Below, piece by piece: positions 7,554-14,724 of a stretch of DNA of 14,724 nucleotides. The position numbers and the translations under genes were made by a program. A model generated the notes under the pieces. It worked only from the letters and a program-made list of their open reading frames with translations. It did not search any database and was not told the DNA's origin. The first letter of the stretch is position 1; every line of letters starts with the position of its first letter. The stretch covers positions 1 through 14,724 of the forward strand of contig CAJXRJ010000097.1 in assembly GCA_913058555.1 (NCBI GenBank), written 5' to 3'. The DNA comes from an uncultured bacterium. GTDB taxonomy: Bacteria > Planctomycetota > UBA1135 > GCA-002686595.

Positions 7554-7709
7554 ATGCGCCAACGCCCCATCACCCTGGTCCCCTTCCCCGGAGGAGACCT
7601 GTCCGCCACTGCCCCTGAAGTGGCGGCCCTGGCGCAACGTGTGCTCCTGAACCTCTCTGGCGCGAACACGACCCAAACCAAAACCCCCATGACGGCGAAA
7701 GACCAATGA
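7554..7709 (+). CDS. Possible small protein (51 residues), overlapping the mtfA start
   Basis: I do not recognise this ORF. It runs from ATG 7554 to a TGA that overlaps the ATG of mtfA in the four bases ATGA (7706-7709), an arrangement typical of translational coupling. 38 of its 51 codons end in G or C, in keeping with the neighbouring genes. The product starts MRQRPITLVPFPGGDL, with no signal peptide, membrane helix or Cys. A perfect 8-base hairpin lies inside it: CCGCCACT (7603-7610) and AGTGGCGG (7619-7626). No ribosome binding site is visible, so it may be only a leader region of mtfA. Confidence 0.35.
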   Translation: MRQRPITLVPFPGGDLSATAPEVAALAQRVLLNLSGANTTQTKTPMTAKDQ

Positions 7710-8473
7710 TCTTCGGATGGCTCAGGCGGCGCCGGCGCGCCCGCGTGCTGGCCCGCCCCCTGCCCGCCGCCGCGGCGGAAGTGCTCGCGTCCATGGAATT
7801 CGTCGAAGCCCTCCTTCCCGAGGAGCGCTCGCGCTTTGAGGAACTCATCAAGCTGCTGCTCGATCAGGTGTACTGGGAGGGTCGCTCGGGCCTCGAGATC
7901 ACCGACGAGATGCGCGTGTCCATCGCGGCACAGGCATGCCGCTTGACCTTGCACCTCCCAGAGGACGCGTACCGCAAGGTGAAGACCATCTACGTCTTCC
8001 CCGGCACCTACAGCGCCCACGGCGGCGATTCAGGAGAAGGCACCAGCCATCGCCACGGGGAGGCATGGCTCCGGGGACCGGTTGTGTTCTCGTGGGACGC
8101 GGCCCACCACGGCGTCCGTAATGAGGACGACGGCCGGAACGTCGTCTACCACGAGTTTGCGCACAAGCTAGACATGCTCGACGGCTACGCGGACGGCGTG
8201 CCGCCGATTCAAACTCGCGGCGCGCACCAGGCGTGGACCGGGGTCTTGGACGAGGAATTCAAAGCGCTCGTCCAAGCTGACGAACGGGGCAGGCGGACGC
8301 TGCTCGACAAGTACGGCGCCACCAACCCCGCCGAGTTCTTTGCCGTGGCCACGGAGCTCTTCTTCGAGCGCCCGGGCCGCATGAAGGACCGGCACAAGGA
8401 GCTCTACCAATCCCTCGCTGCGTTCTATCGGCAGGATCCGGCGAGCAGAGAAGACACGCCGCGGGCGCGCTAG
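7706..8473 (+). CDS. mtfA: MtfA-family zinc-dependent peptidase (M90)
   Basis: The protein is 255 residues with the MtfA layout: a basic N-terminus (MIFGWLRRRRRARVL), central conserved EITDEMRVSIAAQACRL (about 64-80), zinc-binding HEFAH (149-153, Glu150 catalytic) followed by KLDMLDG, and the distal NPAEFFAVATELFF motif (207-220) that supplies the third ligand candidate, Glu210. No signal peptide or membrane helix is seen, so it should be cytoplasmic. E. coli MtfA binds the repressor Mlc and acts as an aminopeptidase; the target here is unknown and no PTS gene is nearby. The start ATG 7706 overlaps the stop of the small upstream ORF. Its stop codon shares the palindrome CTAG (8470-8473) with the stop of the convergent thioredoxin-like gene. 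Confidence 0.93.
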   Translation: MIFGWLRRRRRARVLARPLPAAAAEVLASMEFVEALLPEERSRFEELIKLLLDQVYWEGRSGLEITDEMRVSIAAQACRLTLHLPEDAYRKVKTIYVFPGTYSAHGGDSGEGTSHRHGEAWLRGPVVFSWDAAHHGVRNEDDGRNVVYHEFAHKLDMLDGYADGVPPIQTRGAHQAWTGVLDEEFKALVQADERGRRTLLDKYGATNPAEFFAVATELFFERPGRMKDRHKELYQSLAAFYRQDPASREDTPRAR

Positions 8474-9762
8474 CGCGTCCGCTTACCGGGCTTCTTCCCG
8501 GCGGCTTCCGCTTCTGGCTGACGCATGTGAAGCTCGAGCAACACCCCCATGGGCGCCGGCGCCTTGTCTTTGGCGCGCTGGTTGAAGCGCGCTGCCCCAC
8601 GGCGCTCGCCGATCGCCACCAGCCTGAACGACTGGAACGCCTTTGCCTTGGGGTCCCACTCGGCCCGGCCGTAAATGGCGGGCGAGTAACCCTTGCCACC
8701 GGCATCCAGACGAGCGCTGCCCGTGTATTCGATCTCCCAGAGCTTCTTCGACTTCTTCGAGACGCGCATCGAGAGCGACGACTCCTTCACGTCTTCGGCC
8801 TTCCAAGGGGGATTCTGGCCCCGCACGTTGTCGATCAGGGTCCGGCGAATGAGCGCCTGCGCCGCTTGCTCTGGTACCGCTTCTTCCCCTTTGCCCTTCG
8901 GGACGAGCGCCGCTGGGTCGGAGACGGCGAACCAGTTCTGGTTCCAAGCCCACTCTGTGAAAGCCATCCAACCGCGGCCTTGGAGATCGCGCTTCGTACG
9001 GCGCCGCCCGGACTCGTCGCCCTTGCCCCTCGGCAGATCGCGGATCGAAACCCGCAGGACCATCGGAACATCCGCCATGTTGGGCGGTGCCACCTCGGCC
9101 ACCGCTGGGATCTTCTCCCCTGCGTACTTCTTGTCCTTCTTGAGCGCCTCCCAGCGCTCAAGGGCCCGGCCAAGCCGCTCCGCAAGGCGCGAACTGCTAC
9201 CGCTCGCCGCGTGAGCCCCTTCGAGGTACTCCCCGTTTGGCCCCATCATGTAGATGCCTTGCTTGGTGCCCGACTCGTTCCAGTCGCCCTTGGGCATCTG
9301 GGCGCCGTAGCCTTTGAAGAGCAAGTGCCCGGGCTCGTCCTTGATGCGATTGAGCGCCCAATCCCCCTCGGGGTAGATGAAGTGCACCTCTTCCGCCACG
9401 CAAACGAACTGCTTGGCTAACTCTTGGACCTTGGGGTCTGACCAGACCAGTTGGCGTCCACGGACGCCGTTGTTTCATGTGCACCCGAGCGGGTGCCCGT
9501 TCATGGTCCAGAGCAGCACCGGCCGCCCAAGCCCACGCGCTTCCTCGATCGCCGGCCAGAACGAGCTACGCCAACCGATCTTCTCGTAGCTGAGTTCGTC
9601 GCCACTGGGGCGGATGAAATCGGCCCAGGAATCGAGGTTGCCCGATTCTGGCGTCAGCGACTGGGGCGCCTTTCCCTGAGTGACCGGAGAGAAGGCGGAA
9701 GCGGCGGGCGAGAGCGGCATCAGGAGGAGCGCAAGGCCCCCGAGAGATCGGAGAACATCCAT
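8470..9762 (-). CDS. Exported thioredoxin-like protein with in-frame TGA at codon 96, candidate selenoprotein
   Basis: One reading frame runs from ATG 9762 to TAG 8470-8472, 430 codons, interrupted only by TGA at 9477-9475 (codon 96). Residues 1-23 form a signal peptide (cleavage near ASA). The region 60-125 resembles a thioredoxin fold: SFWPAIEEARGLGRPVLLWTM, then a candidate redox motif G93-C94-T95-(TGA96)-N-N-G, then DPKVQELAKQFV. The homologous strand-loop-helix simply continues after the TGA, and the first start-like codon downstream (GTG 9399) lies inside it, so two separate genes are unlikely. Selenocysteine at 96 would make a C-T-U motif. The C-terminal part (about 190-430) is unrecognised and basic at its end. 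The gene follows the third beta-helix gene by 36 bases. Alternatives are a nonsense mutation or base error. Confidence 0.75.
9435..9468 (-). promoter_or_regulatory. Candidate bacterial SECIS: two tandem hairpins just after the in-frame TGA
   Basis: On the mRNA strand, six bases after the TGA, lies GGCGUC-CGUG-GACGCC (9468-9453), a perfect 6-base stem with a 4-base loop. It is followed by GGUCU-GGUC-AGACC (9448-9435), a 5-base stem with the loop GGUC, which begins 31 bases after the TGA. Bacterial SECIS elements are, from memory, small stem-loops whose apical loop lies about 16-37 bases past the UGA and has a G in its first two positions; the second hairpin meets this, and GGUC recalls the E. 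coli fdhF loop. The first hairpin's loop is a little too close, at 12 bases. The hairpins are directly visible; the SECIS role is inferred. Confidence 0.55.
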
Positions 9763-9798
9763 GGCCCAAGGGTAGCCCCCCCTCTCCGAAATTGCCCG

Positions 9799-11514
9799 CT
9801 ACTGGAAGTTGACCGTCGTCGCGTCCGTGAACCCGTAGAAGTAACTCGGCCCCACATCGCGGTGCCAACATTGGAAGGACCAGGACTGTCCCGCCAATAC
9901 AGGCTCAAAGCCTGACATCGCCGGCATCATGGTCAGGTCCAGTGCGAGTGAAAACTCGCCCGCGGCGCCTGAGCCCAGGATCTGCCCTGGCCCAACGAGG
10001 CGCCTGATCACCCCCGCCAAGCAGAGGATGGGCCCCCCCGGACCGGGGATGAACCCCGTGTCTCGACTGACAACGAAGATCCCAAACTGATTGGGAGGGA
10101 GGTTGGTCGCTACGAGGACGACCATGTTGTCTGCAGCGACCGTCGATCCGAAAGCGTCCAACTGGCCGGGCAAGCCCGTCGAGTTCGGATCGGTCGCGCA
10201 GACCGCATGACCGATGGCACCCACCGAGCGTTCGACGGCACCGATGTCGATGACAGGTGCCGGCCCAACCCCCGTATCGATGGCCAGTGGATCATCGACG
10301 CGGCGGCGGTTGAGCCGAAGGTCGCTGATGAGCGCACCCGAGGACAGCGAAGGACCACCAGCGTCGATGGCTGGGGATCCGGAAAGGGGCTCGAAGTCCC
10401 CGTTGGCCGCGTCCGTGAGCAGCGGGTCGACGCTGAGGTTGCCGACCCCGCCCGATGCCCAGCCTTGCACGATCGAGTAGCTCACTCCCGACGTCACGTT
10501 GGTCTGATTCAGTTCGCCGGAAGCTCCGCCGACACCGACATTTCCCCACAGAATCGAGTTCGTCATCTCGAAGCTCTGCGCCGTGATGAGGAGGCCGCCT
10601 TGGTCGTTCGCGAGGGCCACGTTGTCGACCACCGTCGTGCTCTCGATCTGAAGAGCGCCGTCCGTGAATACAAACATTGCGCCTCCGCCGAATGGCGCAC
10701 GTGCCTCGTTGTCGTAGAAAGCACAGTTGCGAATGCGGTTGTCCACCACCTGCCGGAGGAATAGCGCCCCGCCATTGCCCGCGACGTTGCCGGAGAATTC
10801 ACATGAGTCCATGTGCACTCGGGGGTTGGCGTTGACAGAGAGCGCCCCTCCGTAGGTACCGACGCGGTTGTGCAGGAACCGACAGTCGAAGAGACTTAGC
10901 GAGGAATTGGCCGTAGCCATGTTGATGGCCCCGCCGGTGAACGACGCTTCGTTGCCACGGAACGTGCAGTGGCGGAGACTCATGTCGCTCGGCGAGTTGC
11001 CCAGGAAAAACATGGCCCCGCCATGGGTGGGAGTCAGGCTCCATGCGTAGCCACCTTCAACAGTGATCCCATCGATGGTCCCGTAGACGCCGTCCATCAA
11101 CATGACGTGGCGAGAGTTGTCGTCCTTCGTGCCCCCGGGCGCGAGATCGTCCCCGAGCAGGTCCCCATCGAGAACCGTCTCGGCAACTCCCCTGGGTGGA
11201 CGTTCCCCGAGGGTCGATTCGCCTCCCGAGAATCCTCCGAACAGGTCAAGCCTGCCGCTCACGCGGTACGAATGGCGCCCATCGACGAGGTCCACGCTGG
11301 GACGATAGCGCCCCTGCGCGACCCAAATGTCATCAGCCGGTGTTCGGGCGATCAACGCCGCATCAAGCCCCCCTTCCCCTTGAAAAGCGTCCGCCCACGA
11401 GGAGCCATCGTTGGCTCCTGTGGTGAGATTGGCGTCGACGAAGAGGGTCCCCGCCAAGGACGGAGCGACGAGGCTGGATGCAACGGCGAGTAGCGAGGTC
11501 AGAATGCGTGTCAT
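9799..11514 (-). CDS. Secreted right-handed beta-helix protein (paralogue 3)
   Basis: The protein is 571 residues. A signal peptide spans about 1-21, then LFVDANLTTGANDGSSWADAF, the common start of exported beta-helix repeat proteins. Beta-helix turns at about 140-330 form a ladder with Cys-x-Phe at 183, 211, 238 and 264 (spacing 26-28), each followed by F-x-x-N and a GGA motif (194, 222, 248, 277), like the FxxN/GGA(I/L) repeats of chlamydial polymorphic membrane proteins. NSILWGN and SGSPAIDAGG segments follow, then a 142-residue C-terminal domain from Ser430 to Gln571. ATG 11514 was chosen for the signal peptide. It should be a surface or secreted protein; its ligand is unknown and no catalytic site was seen. 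It is last of three tandem paralogues, 48 bases after the previous one. Confidence 0.87.
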   Translation of the reverse strand: MTRILTSLLAVASSLVAPSLAGTLFVDANLTTGANDGSSWADAFQGEGGLDAALIARTPADDIWVAQGRYRPSVDLVDGRHSYRVSGRLDLFGGFSGGESTLGERPPRGVAETVLDGDLLGDDLAPGGTKDDNSRHVMLMDGVYGTIDGITVEGGYAWSLTPTHGGAMFFLGNSPSDMSLRHCTFRGNEASFTGGAINMATANSSLSLFDCRFLHNRVGTYGGALSVNANPRVHMDSCEFSGNVAGNGGALFLRQVVDNRIRNCAFYDNEARAPFGGGAMFVFTDGALQIESTTVVDNVALANDQGGLLITAQSFEMTNSILWGNVGVGGASGELNQTNVTSGVSYSIVQGWASGGVGNLSVDPLLTDAANGDFEPLSGSPAIDAGGPSLSSGALISDLRLNRRRVDDPLAIDTGVGPAPVIDIGAVERSVGAIGHAVCATDPNSTGLPGQLDAFGSTVAADNMVVLVATNLPPNQFGIFVVSRDTGFIPGPGGPILCLAGVIRRLVGPGQILGSGAAGEFSLALDLTMMPAMSGFEPVLAGQSWSFQCWHRDVGPSYFYGFTDATTVNFQ

Positions 11515-11562
11515 GGGAGGTCTTCCGGTAGAGACGGTGGCCGTTACAACGGGCCCCAAGAT

Positions 11563-13275
11563 TCACTCGAATGCTACCGTCGTCGCGTCCGTGAAATTCG
11601 ACGAGTTGATGCCCGCCGGATCGCGATGCCATCCTTGGAAGGACCAAGACTGACCGGGGCGAACAGAGGCAAAGCCCGAGCCGCTAGGGATCGCCGTGAG
11701 GTCGAGGGCGAGGGAGAACTGACCGTTCGCGCCCGAGCTCAGCACTTGCCCCGGCCCCACGAAGCGGGAGATCCCGAAGGGCAGGCAGAGAAGGATGCCG
11801 TTTGGCGATAAAACTGGGCCGACGTTCCGGGCCACCAGGAAGATGCCGAACTGGTGGGTCGGAAGTTGGCTGGCCACGAGCACGACGGAGTTGTCGTTGA
11901 CCCGCTTGGATCCAAACGCATCGATGGCGCCGTGCTGGCCCGAAGCGTTCAATCCGCCGATGCAGGTCATGGTCCCGATCGCCCCTACCGAGCGCTCCAC
12001 GGCGCCAATGTCCATCACGGCTCCAGGGCCAGCGCCCATGTCCGGCGTCTGGGGATCGTCCACCCGTCGGCGCTTGCCGAGGAAGTCCCCGACGCTCCGG
12101 TCGGCAAGCGGCACGGCGCCGGCCGCGTCAATCACCGGGGAACCTGAGAGCGGCTCAAAGTCGCCGCCGAGGGGATTGGCGAGCATCGGATCCGCGCTGG
12201 AGTTGCCAACACCCCCGAAGGACCAACCTTGCACATGGCTGTAGCTCACCCCCGTCCGCACGCTGAGTTGGTTGGCCGCGGCCATCCCGCCCCCAGCGCC
12301 GGCGTTGCCCCACAGGATGCTATTGGAGACTTCCAAGAACCCGGGGAGCGTGGAGATACCGCCTTCCGCTGCAGCAAGGGCGCGGTTGCCAACGAGAGTG
12401 GAGCTTCTGAGGCCCATGCTTCCATCCAAGTACAAGAAGACTGCGCCACCTCCGAACGCCGCTCGGGATTCGTTGTCCACGAAGACGGTGTGCCCGACGG
12501 TCGCGATCGAACTGAACGATACGCACATCCCACCTCCGGCGCCGGCGCTGTTTGTGCGGAACTCGCAGCGCTCCACGACCGTGTCTCCTGTCGTTTGCAG
12601 ATAGAGCCCACCGCCGAATGAGCCGACACGGTTGTTCTCAAAGAGGCACCCCAAGAACCGGCAACTCGAGCCGAGAGAAAGCGACGCAACCGCGCCACCC
12701 GCGAGCTGGGCTTCGTTGTCTCGGAACGTGCAGTCCTTGAACTCGGTGAAGCTGGGCGTTGCGCCAGCGTCCTCGACGGCTCCGCCGCAGAGCACGCCGC
12801 CCCCGGCGAACCCACGCTCGACCGTCACCCGATCGATCAGGCCTGATGCCCCGACCAATGAAACGACGTGACGGGCGTTATCGTCCCGCGAGCCACCGGG
12901 GGTGAGGTCATCCCCTGCCAGGTCCCCATCAAGGATCGTCCGCGCAAACTCCGGCGACAGGCGTTCACCCGCTGAGGATTCCACTCCGACGAAGCCACCG
13001 AGGATCACGGCTCTCCCCTCGATCAGGAAAGTGAAGCGGCCGTTCCTGATGTCGACGCCCGGCCGGTACCGGCCGCGGGTCACCCAGATTTCGTCAAGGA
13101 ACTCGCGGGAGGCAAGCGCCAAGTCGAGCCCCCCAGGCCCCTGGTACGCATCTGCCCAGGAGGTTCCATCGTTCGCGCCCGTCGTGAGGCCGGCGTTCAC
13201 GTAGATCTTGTCGGCGAGGGCCGGAGCCGTCAGCGAGGCGGCTGCGGCCAAGAGCAAAGGAAAGAAGCGTGTCAT
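11563..13275 (-). CDS. Secreted right-handed beta-helix protein (paralogue 2)
   Basis: The protein is 570 residues with the same architecture and almost the same length as paralogue 3. A signal peptide (MTRFFPLLLAAAASLTAPALA) is followed by KIYVNAGLTTGANDGTSWAD. The beta-helix turns carry CTFRDN, CLFENN and CEFRTN, each followed by GGA/GGG; the fourth turn has TVFVDN without the Cys. SNSILWGN and SGSPVIDAAG follow, then the shared C-terminal domain. That domain has FQGWHRD where both paralogues have FQCWHRD, so one of its three otherwise conserved Cys is missing. The segment FLGKRRRVDDPQTPD is identical to paralogue 1, so the two are the closest pair. Start ATG 13275; the frame stays open upstream, but that part is the spacer and does not look like a signal peptide. 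Confidence 0.87.
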   Translation of the reverse strand: MTRFFPLLLAAAASLTAPALADKIYVNAGLTTGANDGTSWADAYQGPGGLDLALASREFLDEIWVTRGRYRPGVDIRNGRFTFLIEGRAVILGGFVGVESSAGERLSPEFARTILDGDLAGDDLTPGGSRDDNARHVVSLVGASGLIDRVTVERGFAGGGVLCGGAVEDAGATPSFTEFKDCTFRDNEAQLAGGAVASLSLGSSCRFLGCLFENNRVGSFGGGLYLQTTGDTVVERCEFRTNSAGAGGGMCVSFSSIATVGHTVFVDNESRAAFGGGAVFLYLDGSMGLRSSTLVGNRALAAAEGGISTLPGFLEVSNSILWGNAGAGGGMAAANQLSVRTGVSYSHVQGWSFGGVGNSSADPMLANPLGGDFEPLSGSPVIDAAGAVPLADRSVGDFLGKRRRVDDPQTPDMGAGPGAVMDIGAVERSVGAIGTMTCIGGLNASGQHGAIDAFGSKRVNDNSVVLVASQLPTHQFGIFLVARNVGPVLSPNGILLCLPFGISRFVGPGQVLSSGANGQFSLALDLTAIPSGSGFASVRPGQSWSFQGWHRDPAGINSSNFTDATTVAFE

Positions 13276-13321
13276 GGAACCGACAAGAAACGTGCAGAGC
13301 GAGCGGGCGGAAGCATAGCGG

Positions 13322-13354
13322 CAAAGAGCCCCGAGACGGCTTGGCCATCGGGGC
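13322..13354 (-). terminator. Candidate rho-independent terminator after beta-helix paralogue 1
   Basis: On the minus strand, GCCCCGA (13354-13348) pairs perfectly with TCGGGGC (13334-13328) around a 13-base loop, which has an inner GGC/GCC pairing. It is followed at once by TCTTTG (13327-13322), a short T-rich run. It lies 16 bases past the stop of paralogue 1 and 53 bases before the start of paralogue 2. The weak U-tract suggests partial termination or attenuation. Confidence 0.5.
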
Positions 13355-13369
13355 AAGGCCCACTCGGCA

Positions 13370-14685
13370 TCACTCGAAGACGATCGTCGTGGAATCCGTG
13401 AAGTAGAAACCGTTGAACCCCGACGGATCGCGGTGCCAACATTGGAAAGACCAGGATTGGCCCGGGAGCACGGACGTAAGGCCAGGACCGTCGGGGATCG
13501 CGGTGAGGTCCAGGGCAAGGGAGAACTGGCCATTGGAGCCCGAGTTCAGCACCTGGCCTGGCCCGATCAAGCGTTCGATGTGGCCACCGAGACAGATCGT
13601 GAGCCCGGTGGGCGTGACCCCCTGGCCGAGGTCTCGGCTGAGGAAGAAGATCCCGAACTGCTGGGTTGGAAGTTGGCTAGCCACGAGTACCACGGAGTTG
13701 TCGGAGGCACGCGTGGAACCGAACGCGTCGATAACGCCGCGCTGGCCTGAGCCGTTTCGGTCGCCGCTACAAAAGACGGTCCCGATCGCGCCCACTGAAC
13801 GCTCGACGGCGCCAATATCGATCACCGCCCCGGGACCCGCTCCCGTGTCGGGGGTCTGGGGATCGTCCACTCGACGACGCTTGCCGAGGAAGTCGCCCAC
13901 GCTCCAGAACAGCTGATTCTCTGGCCCACCTGCGTCGATCACTGGGGATCCTGGAAGTGGCCCGAAGTCGCCGCCCAGCGGATCCGTCAGCATCGGGTCA
14001 TCGCTGGAGTTGCCGGTTCCCCCGAGGGTCCAGCCTTGGACGTGGGAGTAGGTAACGCCGGTTAGAGGGCTGAGCTGATTGACGGCGGCCGTGGCGCCGC
14101 TGGATCCCGCATTGGCCCAAAGGATGGAGTTGTTCACGGACAGCTCGCCGGGGCCAACCGCAATCCCACCCACTTCGGTCGAAAGGGAGCGGTTGCCGAA
14201 GATCGTTGAGCTAGCCACCTGAACGTCGCCACCTTGGTAAGTGCAGATCGCGCCGCCACCGAGCGGCCCCCGGGCCTCGTTGTCAGTGATGACAGAGTCC
14301 TTGACCATCACGGTCGCGCCGAAGGCCGCGCAGATGGCGCCTCCGCCCCCAGCACTGTTGCCGCGAAACTCGCACCTCTCCACGACAACCGACTGCGGGT
14401 TCTGAGCGTAGATCCCGCCGCCCAGGCTCCCCACGCGATTGTCATCGAACAGACACTCGAAGAACCGAAGGCTTGAGTTGGTGGTTTGGGTCGCGACAGC
14501 CGCTCCGCCGAGGTCCGCACGGTTCCGCCGGAACGTGCACTGGATGAACCTGAGTTGACTGGGGTCCGGCCCGGTGACGTTGACCGCAGCGCCGGTAGCA
14601 ACGTTGGAACCGAAGCCGCCCTCAATCGTCACCCGGTCGAAGCGAGCGTACGTGCTCTGGATCGACAGCACATGCAGACTGTTAT
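13370..14685 (-). CDS. Secreted right-handed beta-helix protein (paralogue 1, 5' end missing)
   Basis: 437 residues are present. By comparison with the two full paralogues (570-571 residues) about 130 N-terminal residues, including the signal peptide, are missing. The first genuine residues, NSLHVLSIQ, align with the NARHVVSL and NSRHVMLM segments of the paralogues, so the frame is right up to 14683. The beta-helix turns show CTFRRN, CLFDDN and CEFRGN followed by GGA/GGG motifs, and a Cys-less fourth turn (SVITDN). NNSILWAN, SGYSP-type and SPVIDAGG segments follow. The shared C-terminal domain (SVGAIGTVFC to FQCWHRD) has all three Cys and ends TTIVFE. Truncation is artificial: sequencing adapter begins at 14686. 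GTG 14671 should not be taken as a start. Confidence 0.88.
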
Positions 14686-14724
14686 CTGTCTCTTATACAC
14701 ATCTGACGCTGCCGACGATATGCA
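14686..14724. other. Illumina Nextera adapter and partial i5 index (sequencing artefact)
   Basis: CTGTCTCTTATACACATCT (14686-14704) is the reverse complement of the Tn5 mosaic end used in Nextera libraries. GACGCTGCCGACGA (14705-14718) completes the read-1 adapter. The last six bases, TATGCA, match the start of the reverse complement of i5 index N506 (ACTGCATA), as I recall it. This is untrimmed read-through at a contig end and not a natural transposon end. Confidence 0.97.

Noticed and set aside
8470..9399. Separate gene starting at GTG 9399 after the TGA
   Set aside because: The GTG lies within the thioredoxin-like core (FVCVAEEV) and would produce a protein lacking half of the fold; no ribosome binding site is seen. 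The TGA is better explained as recoded or as a mutation.
8527..9420. Plus-strand ORF opposite the thioredoxin-like gene
   Set aside because: Shadow frame of the minus-strand gene; its sequence has no recognisable domain and overlaps the better candidate completely.
9475..9762. Separate 95-residue secreted protein ending at the TGA
   Set aside because: It would end within the active-site loop of a thioredoxin-like fold, directly after G-C-T, with the rest of the fold following in frame.
11515..11562. Hairpin GGCCGTT/AACGGGCC between beta-helix paralogues 2 and 3
   Set aside because: It needs a bulge, has a 2-base loop and no T-run, so it is too weak to call a terminator.
13276..13533. N-terminal extension of beta-helix paralogue 2
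   Set aside because: The open frame covers the spacer, the terminator-like hairpin and the 3' end of paralogue 1. A clear signal peptide starts at ATG 13275.
14686..14704. Transposon (Tn5) end suggesting a mobile element
   Set aside because: It is followed by the Illumina read-1 adapter and index bases, so it is a library artefact.

Overview
The window is GC-rich DNA that most probably comes from a member of the Planctomycetota. Several features point there: a PDZ plus DUF6288-type secreted protein, a BlaI/M56 pair without an obvious antibiotic sensor, a zinc-ribbon/kinase/TPR receptor, and three beta-helix surface proteins. The beta-helix proteins share a C-terminal domain (SVGAIG at its start, GQSWSFQCWHRD near its end) of a kind I associate with planctomycete exported proteins. 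This assignment is inference from protein style. No rRNA or tRNA gene was seen.

Layout. From 1 to 1904 (minus) lies a Ser/Thr kinase with a TPR-rich region beyond its membrane segment, cut by the left edge. After a short divergent promoter region come bioY (2049-2618, plus) and an alkyltransferase-like protein gene (2711-3076, plus). The latter overlaps tail-to-tail with a secreted PDZ/DUF6288 protein gene (3045-4598, minus). A gap of about 300 bases with a strong hairpin separates that gene from a coupled blaI-M56 pair (7431 down to 4901, minus). The region upstream of blaI carries two near-identical 17-base dyads, probably the BlaI operators. On the other side of it lie a possible 51-residue ORF and mtfA (7706-8473, plus).

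From 8470 to the right end everything reads on the minus strand: three tandem paralogous beta-helix genes followed by an exported thioredoxin-like gene. The spacings are short (36-94 bases), so they may be co-transcribed, although a terminator-like hairpin sits between the first and second beta-helix genes.

The most interesting point is the thioredoxin-like gene at 9762-8470. It is interrupted by one in-frame TGA at codon 96, two residues after a Cys, in the region where a thioredoxin-type active site would sit. The same reading frame continues for 334 more codons. Two hairpins follow directly downstream, and the second has a GGUC loop. This looks like a selenocysteine codon with a bacterial SECIS element, that is, an exported selenoprotein. 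A nonsense mutation or sequencing error is the alternative.

The last 39 bases (14686-14724) are Illumina Nextera adapter plus part of an i5 index. They are not genome, so the third beta-helix gene is cut artificially and the true contig ends at about 14685.
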